DNA of 64,000 nt, from positions 1-64,000 of the forward strand of contig NZ_MASR01000002.1 of the NCBI RefSeq assembly GCF_001758195.1, read 5' to 3'. Under the pieces are notes generated by a model. It saw only the letters and a list, made by a program, of their open reading frames with translations, did no database searches and was not told the origin of the DNA. Positions 1 to 10,328 of this stretch are shown one piece after another; the stretch's first letter is position 1; each line of letters begins with the position of its first letter. The stretch is from Pseudohongiella acticola. GTDB lineage: Bacteria > Pseudomonadota > Gammaproteobacteria > Pseudomonadales > Pseudohongiellaceae. Position numbers and translations under genes: made by a program.

Positions 1-2
1 TA

Positions 3-2279
3 ATGAAAAATACCAGCCGTTACAAGACGCGCCTGAGCCAAGTGGTCATTGCGGGCGTTATATCCGGATTTGGCGTTTATGCCAACGCAAATGATTTCAC
101 CATTGTCTCGAGTGGCACGCAGGGGCAATTTACGCTCAGTAACGGCTCGGGGTATTCCACCTCGGCGCAGGTAGACGCAACGGGCACAGTCGGCACGATT
201 AACAACATCCCGTTGACTGATAACTTTGGTATTCCCAACTTTGCCTTCACCCTGGGCAATTCAGTCGGCGCGACCAACAAAACGCATACCTTTAAAGTCG
301 GTGTTTCCATCTCCGAGGTCGGCACTAACCGTCGCCTGGAGGCCTACATTGCGACACTGAATTTGACGGTCAACGGCACCACGGTTACTGGCGATATTCC
401 GGTTCAGAACCTGACCGTGCTGGCACGGGCCGGCTCACTGAACGCAACCACCACACTTAACAACACCAATGCCAATGGCCCCTACGCCATCAGCGGCGGC
501 GGCATCAGCTTCAGTGGTTCCAACCTGGTCAACGGCCTGCTGCCTGATTCACTGTTCACCAACATTCTGGGTGAGTTCAATACCGGCGGCAACACGTACG
601 ATTACAGCATCGTTATTGAAGAAACCACTGGCGCACCCAAAGCACGCTTTGGTATTGATACCGGTGCCTTTACTTCGTTCACCGCAGCGACGCCACCCAA
701 TACGGTCTTTGACCTGAACGGCAATCAGCTGGAAGCAAACTTTGGCGCAGGCTCCTACCGCGTCAATGGCCGCTTCACTACCGCAGCAGCCGGCAGCGGC
801 GCCGGTGGCGGTGACGCGCCTCCGGGCCAGGTGGCCACAGAAACGGTTGAAAGCACCGGCACCACTGCCGCTGCAGCCAATAACGCCATCGTCAATGGTA
901 CGGCCGAAGAAGCACAAAGCGCACTGAACACGGCGGCCAGCTCACTGGAAACCCTGGCCACTGCCGTTACCAACGGTGGCACACTGTCTACCGAGCAGCA
1001 GGCAGCGGTGCAGGCCAACGTACAAACGGTATTTAGTAATGTAGTAACACTGATCAACAAGGTCAGCAACAATCCAACCCAATTGGCCGCCGCTGTTGCC
1101 ACCCTCAACAAGACGCTTGACGCCATGCAGAAAGCCAAAGTACCCGCCACTGCCGCCATCGTGAACAGCGTTGTCACAGCCGGCCAGGCGTCGGCGCGCG
1201 GCGAGGCTATACGCCAAGCCGGATTGGGCGCTAATGCGACACCCGAGGAGATTGCGGCGGTACTGGTCGCGAGCCCGACTGCGCTGGAAGCAACCCTTCG
1301 CCAGTCCATTCGTATTCCGTCCAATGACGTGCTTACGGACGCGCAGATTACCGCAAAAACTAACACTACAATTAGCAATAATTTCGGTGGCAACACTGAC
1401 GCAAACCCCATCGTCGAGGCAAACATAGCAGCGTTTGACGCAAGTAAAGCATCAGTCGAAGTTAACACTGAGCACCTACGTGATGCACTCAGCTTTTTCT
1501 CCTTTGGTGATGACAGGACCGGCGGCGCCTTCGCACTTGACAGTAATACCGGGGTCGTCAGGAAGGATGATTCCCTTAGTAAGATCCTGACCTTCGAGTT
1601 TCCAGGCGAAGCCTACGCAGCTTATTACATCGACGTTCGTGCAGTGCCGACAGAAGTACCCACCGGCACCCGAATTCTGCGTGATGGCACAGCGGTTATT
1701 GTCAATAGAGGGTACGCGATGAGGTTCGCACCCGTCCCCATCGATGTGCTTGGTTTTAGTTTCGCCGTGGTGCAGGCGGGCTACACCAATATGACCATTG
1801 GTGTCGACGATGCTGCCTACCGTATCGACTTCGGCGGCGGCCAGCGCTTCGCCGGCGTGTTTGCCTACGACAACCTGAAGGGCAAGACACTGGACTTCAA
1901 CTGCGGTGGCACCACCATTGTTGAGCCAACCATCGCACCCACGGCTGCCGAGTACAGCTTTGGCATCCACTGCGCCAACGGTGTGCAGCAGCGCATGGTG
2001 CCTTATATGGACAACACCAGCTTCTTCGCCAGCCTGGAAGCGGCGCAGATCCCCTACCAGGTGGATCGCAGCACCGGCATCATCACCTCGGAAGGCAATG
2101 GTCGCTTCAAGCCCAGCTTCTTTGTCAGCCCGCTGACCGCTGCCGAAACGGCCTTCCATACGGCCAACAAGGATGCCAACGGCATCGCTTTCCAGGCAAT
2201 TGATGTGAATGGCGATGGTCGTATCGATTTCAAGGTCATCGGCGATAACGGCACGCAGGTGCTGTACGGCGTCGAGTGA
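3..2279 (+). CDS. Large secreted protein of unknown function
   Basis: A 758-residue protein with an N-terminal signal peptide (basic MKNTSRYKTR, a hydrophobic stretch, cleavage near ANA-ND around residue 30). Residues about 30-260 are Thr/Asn/Gly-rich and beta-rich, as in adhesins or surface proteins. A Gly-rich linker near 260-275 leads into an Ala-rich, probably helical region (about 275-480). The C-terminus ends with DVNGDGRIDF, an EF-hand/dockerin-like calcium loop. I do not recognise a family. The ATG lies 3 bp from the window edge, so no upstream signal is visible, but the signal peptide supports this start. Export is well supported; the function is unknown. Confidence 0.7.
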   Translation: MKNTSRYKTRLSQVVIAGVISGFGVYANANDFTIVSSGTQGQFTLSNGSGYSTSAQVDATGTVGTINNIPLTDNFGIPNFAFTLGNSVGATNKTHTFKVGVSISEVGTNRRLEAYIATLNLTVNGTTVTGDIPVQNLTVLARAGSLNATTTLNNTNANGPYAISGGGISFSGSNLVNGLLPDSLFTNILGEFNTGGNTYDYSIVIEETTGAPKARFGIDTGAFTSFTAATPPNTVFDLNGNQLEANFGAGSYRVNGRFTTAAAGSGAGGGDAPPGQVATETVESTGTTAAAANNAIVNGTAEEAQSALNTAASSLETLATAVTNGGTLSTEQQAAVQANVQTVFSNVVTLINKVSNNPTQLAAAVATLNKTLDAMQKAKVPATAAIVNSVVTAGQASARGEAIRQAGLGANATPEEIAAVLVASPTALEATLRQSIRIPSNDVLTDAQITAKTNTTISNNFGGNTDANPIVEANIAAFDASKASVEVNTEHLRDALSFFSFGDDRTGGAFALDSNTGVVRKDDSLSKILTFEFPGEAYAAYYIDVRAVPTEVPTGTRILRDGTAVIVNRGYAMRFAPVPIDVLGFSFAVVQAGYTNMTIGVDDAAYRIDFGGGQRFAGVFAYDNLKGKTLDFNCGGTTIVEPTIAPTAAEYSFGIHCANGVQQRMVPYMDNTSFFASLEAAQIPYQVDRSTGIITSEGNGRFKPSFFVSPLTAAETAFHTANKDANGIAFQAIDVNGDGRIDFKVIGDNGTQVLYGVE

Positions 2280-2301
2280 TCGCTAAAGGTTAAAGGGGAC
2301 A

Positions 2302-2359
2302 GGATAAAAGGGGACGGAGGGATTTGCGCAGCAAATCTAACCTCCGTCCCCTTTTATCC
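2302..2359. repeat. REP-like palindrome, copy 1, between convergent genes
   Basis: Perfect 19-bp inverted repeat (GGATAAAAGGGGACGGAGG at 2302-2320 against 2341-2359). The spacer holds a second hairpin (GATTTGC/GCAAATC, 2321-2337). It lies between the convergent ends of the secreted protein and the MBL nuclease. It shares the GGGGACGGAGGGA core with two other palindromes at 3.79 and 20.57 kb but has a different inner loop. It probably also ends transcription in both directions. Confidence 0.85.
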
Positions 2360-2367
2360 CATGCCCT

Positions 2368-3774
2368 TTAACAGATCACCTCAACTTCCCTGCCCGCCTC
2401 CGCCGCCATCGTCAGCATGGCCTGCTTCAGTGTTTCCCGCGCCACGCGCTCTCCATGCACAATCCGAATCTGTGCTGGCCAGTGCGGCATGTGATAGACA
2501 AAATCCAGCAGATCCTGCTGATCGGCATGGGCGCTGTAACCACCGATGCTGGTAATCGGGCACGCCACTGTCACCGTCTCGCCATCTATCTCGACCGTGG
2601 CACCAGCCCCGGGCGTCAGTTGCTGAAGCTGATGACCCAGCGTACCCCGGGCCTGATACCCGACAAACAGCACATCGTGCACCGGTTCCGGCAGCATGGC
2701 TTTCAGGTAGTTGACGATGCGCCCGCCGGCGGCCATGCCACTGGCGGCAATAACCACCGCTGGCTGCCGGTTTTTGGCCAGATAGGCGACGGTCTGCAGA
2801 TGCTGCTCATGAGAGTCGACGGTATACAGGCTGTCAAAATCCAGTGGATGGCGTCCGGCCCGTACCCGTTTTAGCGCCTCGGCATCCCAGAAGGGTTTGA
2901 GTTCGCGATAGATCGCGGTAAATTTTGCCGCCAGCGGTGAATCGACAATGACCTGCAGGTCTCTCCAGGCAGCATCCTGCGCGTCTTTACCGGCCTGAAT
3001 CAGACCTTCAAGCTCGTACAGCAACTCTTGCGTGCGCCCGATACTGAAGGCCGGGATCATCACCGTGCCGCCATTTTCCAGAGCATGGCTGAGTACGTCG
3101 CGTAAGCGCTGTTGCCGGGTTTCCCGGTTCTCGTGCAGACGATCGCCATACGTACTTTCAATAACGAGGGTATCGGCACATGCCGGGGATTCGGGTGCGG
3201 GCAGCAACGGTGCATGCGGTGCGCCCAGATCACCGGAGAATACCGTACGGTGCGAGCGGCCATCCGCATAGACCGCGTCAATCTCGATATAGGCCGAGCC
3301 CAGGATATGGCCGGCGCGTTGCAGACGGATACGAACCGCGACATCAGTGGTCTCGGCGATGGTGTGCCACTGCTGGTACGGCAACGGTACCAGCTGCTTG
3401 TCCACAGTATCCAGAAACCGCTGAATCAAATCCGCATCACGGGTGAACCCCACTTTCAGCGCATCTTCTATGACCAGCGGCAACAGGCGCGCCGATGGTT
3501 CGCTGCAATAGATGGGGCCGTCAAAACCGGCAGCCAGCAGATAGGGCAGCCGCCCAATGTGATCAATATGCACGTGGGTGACCAGCAATGCCCTGACCGT
3601 GGAGATATCAAAGTCGATGCGATGGAGGTCCAGCGTATCGCCGCGGGCTTCACGTCCCTGAAACAAGCCGCAGTCGACCAGCACATGCAGATCTGGTGAT
3701 GCCAGTAAACGATGGCAGCTGCCCGTCACACCCGTGACGGCACCGTGGTGCTTAAACCTGGGATAGTTTTCCAT
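2368..3774 (-). CDS. Beta-CASP metallo-beta-lactamase RNase-like exonuclease
   Basis: A 468-residue member of the COG1236/YsH1-type beta-CASP metallo-beta-lactamases, which are zinc-dependent RNA or DNA nucleases. The metal-binding motif HVHIDHIG sits near residue 67 within an MBL fold (VDCGLFQG upstream). Further family signatures are FSGDLG, ESTYGDR, IPAFSIGRTQELLYEL (beta-CASP) and the C-terminal IGGYSAHADQ plus IVHGE (RMMBL domain). Length fits the bacterial family. The start ATG is preceded by a short AGGG. It stands alone between two palindromic repeats. The in vivo substrate is unknown; mRNA processing or decay is the family expectation. Confidence 0.88.
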   Translation of the reverse strand: MENYPRFKHHGAVTGVTGSCHRLLASPDLHVLVDCGLFQGREARGDTLDLHRIDFDISTVRALLVTHVHIDHIGRLPYLLAAGFDGPIYCSEPSARLLPLVIEDALKVGFTRDADLIQRFLDTVDKQLVPLPYQQWHTIAETTDVAVRIRLQRAGHILGSAYIEIDAVYADGRSHRTVFSGDLGAPHAPLLPAPESPACADTLVIESTYGDRLHENRETRQQRLRDVLSHALENGGTVMIPAFSIGRTQELLYELEGLIQAGKDAQDAAWRDLQVIVDSPLAAKFTAIYRELKPFWDAEALKRVRAGRHPLDFDSLYTVDSHEQHLQTVAYLAKNRQPAVVIAASGMAAGGRIVNYLKAMLPEPVHDVLFVGYQARGTLGHQLQQLTPGAGATVEIDGETVTVACPITSIGGYSAHADQQDLLDFVYHMPHWPAQIRIVHGERVARETLKQAMLTMAAEAGREVEVIC

Positions 3775-3793
3775 ACCCTAAGCTTAGACTATA

Positions 3794-3866
3794 AGAATGG
3801 GGACGGAGGGAATACTTTTTGACCATATATAGTATGGTCAAAAAGTATTCCCTCCGTCCCCATTCT
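3794..3866. repeat. REP-like palindrome, copy 2 (34-bp perfect arms)
   Basis: Left arm 3794-3827 is the exact reverse complement of 3833-3866, with a 5-nt loop TATAG. The arm contains GGGGACGGAGGGAATAC followed by TTTTTGACCAT. It sits between the start of the MBL nuclease gene and the 3' end of the outer-membrane protein gene. It is nearly identical in sequence to the 20.57-kb copy, including the inner GACCA/TGGTC segment. Confidence 0.9.
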
Positions 3867-3876
3867 TTCTAGAGCA

Positions 3877-5004
3877 TCAGAGGCTGATGCTGTAGCGGAT
3901 GTAGTAGTCGACGTCGTTGCGCTTGCGCACGGCGGTGCTGCGCTGGATCAGGTCCTCGCGTTCACGCAGACGGAACTGAAACAGGTGCCCGGACATGGGC
4001 CGCCAGTTGTAGCGGAACTCGGTCAGCGACTGGTTGTTGGTGAAGTCGGTGGACAGCAGCCAGCCGGCGTCGTTTTCACCGTGCACCAGGCCGATGCTGT
4101 GGCCCGGCGCCAGGTCCATCACGTTCAGCGAAATCTGCCAGGCATTGCCGTCACTGTCGCCAAAACCGGGAAGGCCCATTGCTGCCGATGTGGGCGTGTC
4201 AGGCGCATGGCCGACTTCAACACCGGCGACAAAGCGGCTTTCGCCGCGCAGTGCCCATTGCAGGCCCAGACGCGCTGTCACCGCCACGTAATCAGTCTTG
4301 TCGCCTGCCGCGACCCCGTTGTAATACAGCGCCGAGGGAATCACGGTGACATCAACCGAGCGCTGCAGGAACAGACCGTCTTCATCAGACTTGTCGACTG
4401 ACGCATAGTACGTTGCCCGACTCTGCGACGATTGGTAATTCAGCGGCGAGCGGCGCACGGTGGTCGGGCCATCTTCGGTGGCATGCTCGATAATGAAGTT
4501 GTATTTCCAGCCATCGCCTGCGCTGAACTGGCTATGCAGACCGTCGGTCCAGCTGACATTCCAGCTGTTTGAGTTCATCCGGCTCATGGATTTGGCTGGC
4601 ACGCCGACCAGTGCATTGCTGAACTGGAAGCGTCCTACCTTGTGATCCCAGTTGCCATAACGGGCACGCACATAGAGTTCGTCGATGGTCATATCACCTG
4701 GCTCGATGCTGGACGCCCCGGCCGGCAGCTCAGTGTAGAACTTCAGGTCGCCACTGAAATCGCTGTCATTGCCAGTGGCAGCAACACGGATTTTGGCACT
4801 GTATATCTCGGAGATATTCCATTGCATGCCGGCTCTGACACGCAGATTAAACTGACTGTCATCAGAGTTCAGACCATTACGGTCTTCGCGATCAAGACTG
4901 GCAAACCCGAAACGCAGGTCTCCGGAAAAATCGACATCCTGAGCAAATGCCGTACTGCTGAGCACAGGCAACAATGCCAGTCCCAGCCATGATTTATGAG
5001 TCAC
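3877..5004 (-). CDS. Outer-membrane beta-barrel protein (porin-like)
   Basis: A 375-residue exported protein. I choose the GTG at 5004 because AGGGGAGA lies about 8 nt upstream and it gives a clean signal peptide (MTHKSWLGLALLPVLSSTAFAQ); the longer frame up to 5094 adds an atypical N-terminus. The mature part alternates polar and aromatic residues in strand-like stretches (DVDFSGDLRFGFA, FNLRVRAGMQWNI, YVRARYGNWDHKVGRFQF) and ends in IRYSISL, a plausible beta-signal. It probably forms a channel or structural barrel in the outer membrane; no specific substrate can be assigned. Confidence 0.72.
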   Translation of the reverse strand: MTHKSWLGLALLPVLSSTAFAQDVDFSGDLRFGFASLDREDRNGLNSDDSQFNLRVRAGMQWNISEIYSAKIRVAATGNDSDFSGDLKFYTELPAGASSIEPGDMTIDELYVRARYGNWDHKVGRFQFSNALVGVPAKSMSRMNSNSWNVSWTDGLHSQFSAGDGWKYNFIIEHATEDGPTTVRRSPLNYQSSQSRATYYASVDKSDEDGLFLQRSVDVTVIPSALYYNGVAAGDKTDYVAVTARLGLQWALRGESRFVAGVEVGHAPDTPTSAAMGLPGFGDSDGNAWQISLNVMDLAPGHSIGLVHGENDAGWLLSTDFTNNQSLTEFRYNWRPMSGHLFQFRLREREDLIQRSTAVRKRNDVDYYIRYSISL

Positions 5005-5127
5005 TAAAGTTCTCCCCTTAGCGTGATATTTTTGAACAGTATCGTAATTGTCACATGTCAAATTAAAGACAGTTACAAGACAACTGTGTGTCATTTTAGC
5101 AACAGCTACATGACATTAATGTGACAA

Positions 5128-5757
5128 TCACTCAATCAGACAGGACAATCCGCGAATACCACAATAACCCGCAGGGTTTTTCGCGAGATACTGTTGATGA
5201 TATTCCTCTGCGTAATAAAAATCGGCCAGTGGCGCAATTTCTGTAGTCACGATGCCGACACCTGCCGCATCCAGCCGTTTCTGTGCCTCTGCACGGCTGG
5301 CATCAGCCTGTATTTTTTGTTCGTCAGACACGGTGTAGATGGCAGAACGGTACTGCGTGCCACGATCGTTGCCCTGACGCATACCCTGAGTCGGATCATG
5401 GGAGGCCCAGAATGTTTTCAACAGCGCGGCAAACGACGTCACTGCCGGATCAAACACCACCCGAACCGCTTCGGTATGGCCAGTGGAACCACTGCAGACT
5501 TCTTCATAGGTCGGGTTCGGCGTAAACCCGCCGGCATACCCCACCGCCGTGCTGTAAACGCCCGGCAGCTTCCAGAATACCCGCTCCGCACCCCAGAAGC
5601 AGCCCAGCGCAAAAACCGCTTCCTGCAACCCTGCGGGCAATGGCTGTAACATATTGTTACCAGTGACGACGTGCTGGCCGCTTATCTGCATCGGAGAATC
5701 GCGCCCGCGCAGGGCACGATCCGCTGAAATCATTCTGTCTTTATCAAATAAACCCAT
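5128..5757 (-). CDS. msrA: Peptide methionine sulfoxide reductase MsrA
   Basis: A 209-residue protein, about the size of the E. coli enzyme. It reduces methionine-S-sulfoxide in proteins and free methionine using thioredoxin. The catalytic GCFWG motif lies near residue 52, followed by AVGYAGG and TGHTEAVRV. The N-terminus [19 protein letters not shown] is typical of the long enterobacterial-type MsrA, and the C-terminus has the resolving-cysteine segment [10 protein letters not shown]. The ATG has GAAGGAG just upstream. It is transcribed divergently from argD. Confidence 0.95.
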   Translation of the reverse strand: MGLFDKDRMISADRALRGRDSPMQISGQHVVTGNNMLQPLPAGLQEAVFALGCFWGAERVFWKLPGVYSTAVGYAGGFTPNPTYEEVCSGSTGHTEAVRVVFDPAVTSFAALLKTFWASHDPTQGMRQGNDRGTQYRSAIYTVSDEQKIQADASRAEAQKRLDAAGVGIVTTEIAPLADFYYAEEYHQQYLAKNPAGYCGIRGLSCLIE

Positions 5758-5908
5758 TGCTTTCTCCTTCCTCCAACGGCTGATACGACTGCGTTGAAAA
5801 CAGGCATTTCACCGCCACGCGTATACAAGAACCTGACTGACGCCTAGAATATCACACCAACGATTTCAGCTACTCATTTACACATAACCATCACCCCAGG
5901 ATTTAGTA

Positions 5909-7084
5909 ATGACTTCAGCTTTGATGGCCAACTATGGTCACCCGGAACTCCAGTTTGCCCGTGGCCAGGGCGTTTATCTGTACACGGCAGACGGCGAGCG
6001 CTATGTCGATTTCACCATGGGCATCGCCGTGAACTGCCTGGGCCATTGCCATCCTCACCTTATTGCAGCGCTCAAGCGCCAGGCAGATACGCTGTGGCAC
6101 ACGTCCAACCTGTTCAGCAATGTGCCCACGGAAACACTGGCAAAGCGCCTGGTTGAGCTGACCTTTGCTGATCGTGTGTTTTTTGCCAATTCCGGCACCG
6201 AAGCGGTGGAATGTGGTTTCAAGATGATGCGTCGTTACCATTACCATCATGGACGTAAGCAACGTGTGCGTATCATCTCCCTGACCCAGTCCTTTCACGG
6301 TCGCACACTGGCGCCGGTAGCTGCCTGCCTGAATCCCTTGCATACCGAAGGGTTCCTGGTCGGTGATGCCGGTTTTGATCAGGTACCGTTTGGCGATCTC
6401 GACGCCCTGCGCGCTGCCATCAGCGACAGCACCGCCGGCATCATCCTTGAGCCGGTGCAGGGCGAAGGCGGTATACGCGCGGTGTCGGTGGAATATTTGC
6501 AGGCTGTACGTCAGATTTGTGACGAACACGGCATTTTATTGATGTTCGACGAGGTACAATCAGGTATCGGACGGACCGGTTATCTGTTTGCTCACGAAGC
6601 GCTGGGAGTGGCCCCTGACCTGCTGGCCTCGGCCAAGGGATTGGGCGGCGGTTTCCCCATTGGTGCCTGCCTGTCCAGAGAACACGTGGCTGAAGTCATG
6701 ACGGCCGGCACCCATGGCAGTACTTTTGGCGGCAATCCGCTGGCAACGTCAGTGGCAAATGCGGTACTGGACGTATTGACCGAGCCAGGCTTTCTGACCC
6801 AGGTGAACCAGCGTGCCGATCAGTTGCGGGCTGGCATAGATGCCCTCAGTGAACAGTACCCGGGCATTCTCGCCGGTCATACCGGACTCGGACTGATGGT
6901 GGGTCTGCGTTGCGCCGGCAGCAATGCTGATCTGCTGAAGGCGATGGCAACACACAAGCTGCTGGCGGTAAAAGCCGGCGGTAACTCAGTCCGGCTGCTA
7001 CCGCCGCTGAATATCAGCGCTGCAGAGGTGGACGAGTCGCTGGCATTACTGGCATCTGCGTGTGCCGACCTTGCCAGTCTGTAA
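5909..7084 (+). CDS. argD: Acetylornithine/succinyldiaminopimelate aminotransferase
   Basis: A 391-residue class-III PLP aminotransferase. It converts N-acetylglutamate semialdehyde to N-acetylornithine in arginine synthesis and probably also acts in lysine synthesis. Diagnostic segments are MGIAVNCLGHCHP, FFANSGTEAVECGFKM, ILEPVQGEGG, LLMFDEVQSGIGRTG and the PLP-lysine motif SAKGLGGGFPIG (Lys243). AGGA precedes the ATG by about 8 nt. No other arg gene is adjacent. Confidence 0.93.
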   Translation: MTSALMANYGHPELQFARGQGVYLYTADGERYVDFTMGIAVNCLGHCHPHLIAALKRQADTLWHTSNLFSNVPTETLAKRLVELTFADRVFFANSGTEAVECGFKMMRRYHYHHGRKQRVRIISLTQSFHGRTLAPVAACLNPLHTEGFLVGDAGFDQVPFGDLDALRAAISDSTAGIILEPVQGEGGIRAVSVEYLQAVRQICDEHGILLMFDEVQSGIGRTGYLFAHEALGVAPDLLASAKGLGGGFPIGACLSREHVAEVMTAGTHGSTFGGNPLATSVANAVLDVLTEPGFLTQVNQRADQLRAGIDALSEQYPGILAGHTGLGLMVGLRCAGSNADLLKAMATHKLLAVKAGGNSVRLLPPLNISAAEVDESLALLASACADLASL

Positions 7085-7177
7085 CAGAATGTCATAAGCT
7101 ATAACAATTACGTATAACACTCATAATAATAATACGCCGGATAGCCACACATCACGGTCGACTGTAGTTGGAAGATT

Positions 7178-10100
7178 ATGCTGCCCACAAAAAATGTCAC
7201 CCGGCTGGGAGAAGTCGCCCTGCGCCCTGCCGTCCCCGGCTCGTTGCAGCAGGTCGTGTCGCTTTGCACCGACCTGAGCTGGCAGGAAGATGACAAAGGC
7301 TTCTGTACACAAATTGACAGCCACAGCGACAAAACTACCTCAGTAGCGCAGCTGTTGTTCCAACGAAGACTCATTGATCTGGGCGACGCTGACAGTGTTG
7401 CCAGCGAAGACTGGCCCAGATACCTGGCCAGTGTTGGCGCACGGCAGCCCTACCGCCAGATCAAATGCCGCCTCAGTGGCGATGAGCGGAACGTTTACCT
7501 GCAGATCAGCGGCGTCCCCCAGTTTGATGACAATCAGGTGTTTCAGGGCTACGACTGTGTCGCCATCGACATGAGCCATGAACATCACAGTGAAGCCAGC
7601 CTGCTCCGCTTCCGCGCCGCCATGGACATGTCCATGGACATGATCTACCTGGTTGATCGGGACACCCTGACCTTCCTTGATGTCAATGACACCGCCGCTC
7701 GCGCCTATGGCTTCACCCGAGAAGAAGTGCTGGCCATGGGACCCTCGGAAGCGCTGGACCTTACACCAGAAGAACTGATTGAACGCTATGATCGCCTGAT
7801 TACCCAGGGCGGCAGCAGTCGTATCGAACGCCGCGTCAAACTGAAAGACGACAAACCTGGCATTATCGAAGTCTACAGCCGCGCCACCTGCCTGAATGGC
7901 CGCTGGATCATCATTGGCGTCAGCCGCGACATCTCCGACCGCAAAATGGCCGAAACGCGTGCACTGCATCTGCAACACATCTTTTCCACGCTGAGCAATA
8001 TCAACGGCGCCATCATTCGGGCAGAAACAGTTGCCACGCTGTATCAGGATATCTGCGCCGCTGCCGTCAATGAATCCCTGTTTGCCATGACCATGATTGT
8101 GACGCCTGATGCCGGTGGTGAACTCAACGGCGTTGCCATGATGGGCGATGAAACTTTCGAAGCGCAGCCGCTGCAGATCAGTGCCGACGCCGGCACGCCT
8201 CAGGGCCAGGGGCTGGTAGGCAGTGCACTGCGGGACGGCGTCGCCATGATCAGCAACGACTATATCAATGACCCGCGCTCCCTGCCCTGGCGTGACCTGC
8301 TTATAAATCAGGGGCTTAACAGTGCCGCCGCCATGCCGTTGTTCCAACGTAAACAGGTGGTCGCGGTGATGCTGTTTTACAGTCGCATCAAGGACGCCTT
8401 TGACAGTGAAACCCAGGCCGTGATGCAAAGCATGGCCGACAACATTTCATTTGCGCTGGATAATTTTGCCAGCGCAGAAGAACAGGCCCGCGCAGCCGCG
8501 TTGATTCAGGAAAGTGAAGCCCGCTTCCGCAGTCTGACCAACCTGACATCCGATTTTTACTGGGAACAGGATGCCAACCTGCGTTTTACCAAATATGAAG
8601 GCCGGGTTGTCGGCGAAGCCAACCAGCGCGCGGTGAAGACCATACTGGGCCGGCACCTGTGGGAAATGCCCGGCATAAAACCGGATTCGATGAACTGGCG
8701 GCAACTGCGCCGGCTTTTAAAAAAAGAACAGCCGTTTCGCGACTTTGAATTTTCATTCACCAATGAAGACAGCGTCCGTTACCATTTTACTCTGGCCGGC
8801 GAGCCCATCGTCGACAGCGCCGGTGCCTTTGCCGGATACCGTGGCATATCACGGGATATCACCGAGAAAAAGCGTATCGCTGACCGCATCAAACACCTCG
8901 CCACCCACGATACCCTGACTGGCCTTCCCAATCGGGTGATGTTCAGTGAATTGCTGCGCCAGTCCATCCGCACCGCCAATCGTTATAAAGATCAGCGTTT
9001 TGCCGTCATGTTTATTGACCTGGACCGATTCAAAGCTGTCAACGACACTTATGGCCACCACACCGGTGATCTGTTGCTGTCCGAGGTAGCGCAGCGGCTC
9101 CGCAAACCTCTGCGCGACAGTGACATCGTGGCACGGCTGGGCGGTGACGAGTTCGTCGTGCTGCTGCACAAGGTGTCGGACAAGCAGCAGGCCGGTCAGA
9201 TTGCCGAAAACGTGTTAAAGATGTTTAAACAACCCATCGCACTGGCTGAGCGCGAGTTCGCCGTCAGCGGCAGCATTGGCATCAGCCTGTATGGCATTGA
9301 TGCCAACGATGAAGAAAGCCTGATGAAACATGCGGATACGGCCATGTATGCGGCCAAGGAAGACGGTCGCAACAGTTACCGTATCTATTCCGCCGATCTG
9401 CATCAACATACCCAGGAACGTGCCGGTCTGGCACTGGAACTGAGGCATGCGCTTGAGCGAGGCGAGCTGGCATTGCACTATCAGGCCAAAGTGGCACTCG
9501 ACAACGATGAGGTGGTGGGTGTCGAGGCACTGCTGCGCTGGCACCACCCCGAGCGGGGCGACATTTCGCCCGTGCAGTTTATCCCCATTGCCGAAGACAA
9601 TGGTCTGATCATCCCGATTGGCGAATGGGTCATGGAAACTGCCTGTCAACAACTGGTGGCGTGGCAGGCACAGGGTCTGCCGCCGCTGGCACTGGCCGTT
9701 AATCTGTCGCCGCGCCAGTTTAACCACCCAGACCTGCACAAACACATCAGCGATGTACTGGCGCGCACGGACTTCGCCGCTAATTTGCTGGAGCTGGAGA
9801 TCACCGAAAGTCTGGTCATGCAGAATCCGGAGCGTGCCATTGAACTGATGACCCAGATCAAGCGCATGGGAGTACGATTTGCCATCGATGATTTTGGCAC
9901 TGGTTATTCTTCGCTGGGACAGCTGCGTCACTACCCCATCGATACGCTGAAAATTGACCGCGCGTTTATTCGCGACCTGGCCAGCAGCAAGGAAGACCAG
10001 GCCATCAGCAAAGCCATTATCTCCATGGGTAAAACTCTGGGTCTCACCGTTGTCGCCGAGGGCGTGGAAAACGCCCGCCAGCTGGCATTTCTACGTGACA

Positions 10101-10210
10101 ATTATTGTGACCAGATCCAGGGCTTTTTCTACCACCGGCCCTGTTGCGCGGATGAATTTGTTAGCTGGTACCGGGCGACCGGATTTCCCGCAAACGTCAT
10201 CAGTACCTGA
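7178..10210 (+). CDS. PAS/GAF-containing diguanylate cyclase-phosphodiesterase
   Basis: A 1010-residue cytoplasmic c-di-GMP enzyme without obvious membrane segments. Order of domains: a degenerate PAS-like region (about 30-135), PAS (about 141-255), GAF (about 265-430), PAS (about 445-565), GGDEF (about 575-735) and EAL (about 755-1000). The cyclase signature GGDEF (655-659) is intact and is preceded at the correct distance by an RDSD inhibitory-site motif (646-649). The EAL domain keeps EALLRW (783-) and DDFGTGYSSL. Both activities are therefore possible. The PAS/GAF ligands, and so the signal, cannot be read from sequence. Confidence 0.93.
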   Translation: MLPTKNVTRLGEVALRPAVPGSLQQVVSLCTDLSWQEDDKGFCTQIDSHSDKTTSVAQLLFQRRLIDLGDADSVASEDWPRYLASVGARQPYRQIKCRLSGDERNVYLQISGVPQFDDNQVFQGYDCVAIDMSHEHHSEASLLRFRAAMDMSMDMIYLVDRDTLTFLDVNDTAARAYGFTREEVLAMGPSEALDLTPEELIERYDRLITQGGSSRIERRVKLKDDKPGIIEVYSRATCLNGRWIIIGVSRDISDRKMAETRALHLQHIFSTLSNINGAIIRAETVATLYQDICAAAVNESLFAMTMIVTPDAGGELNGVAMMGDETFEAQPLQISADAGTPQGQGLVGSALRDGVAMISNDYINDPRSLPWRDLLINQGLNSAAAMPLFQRKQVVAVMLFYSRIKDAFDSETQAVMQSMADNISFALDNFASAEEQARAAALIQESEARFRSLTNLTSDFYWEQDANLRFTKYEGRVVGEANQRAVKTILGRHLWEMPGIKPDSMNWRQLRRLLKKEQPFRDFEFSFTNEDSVRYHFTLAGEPIVDSAGAFAGYRGISRDITEKKRIADRIKHLATHDTLTGLPNRVMFSELLRQSIRTANRYKDQRFAVMFIDLDRFKAVNDTYGHHTGDLLLSEVAQRLRKPLRDSDIVARLGGDEFVVLLHKVSDKQQAGQIAENVLKMFKQPIALAEREFAVSGSIGISLYGIDANDEESLMKHADTAMYAAKEDGRNSYRIYSADLHQHTQERAGLALELRHALERGELALHYQAKVALDNDEVVGVEALLRWHHPERGDISPVQFIPIAEDNGLIIPIGEWVMETACQQLVAWQAQGLPPLALAVNLSPRQFNHPDLHKHISDVLARTDFAANLLELEITESLVMQNPERAIELMTQIKRMGVRFAIDDFGTGYSSLGQLRHYPIDTLKIDRAFIRDLASSKEDQAISKAIISMGKTLGLTVVAEGVENARQLAFLRDNYCDQIQGFFYHRPCCADEFVSWYRATGFPANVIST

Positions 10211-10328
10211 ACAAAACCGGGGTTCTGGACTTGGCGTTATTGCTTAAAAATTTACAGATCCTTCACTCAAGTTAAACTGGCCATCGCCGCTATTGTGTAT
10301 GTATACCTGACACGCAAGAGATTCGGCC

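Noticed and set aside
755-2159. Two long minus-strand frames within the first secreted protein gene
   Set aside because: The sense frame has a clear signal peptide and domain structure; the antisense products look like low-complexity shadows.
7340-8428. 362-codon open frame antisense to the GGDEF/EAL gene
   Set aside because: No motif, no ribosome site, and the sense strand encodes well-defined PAS and GAF domains.
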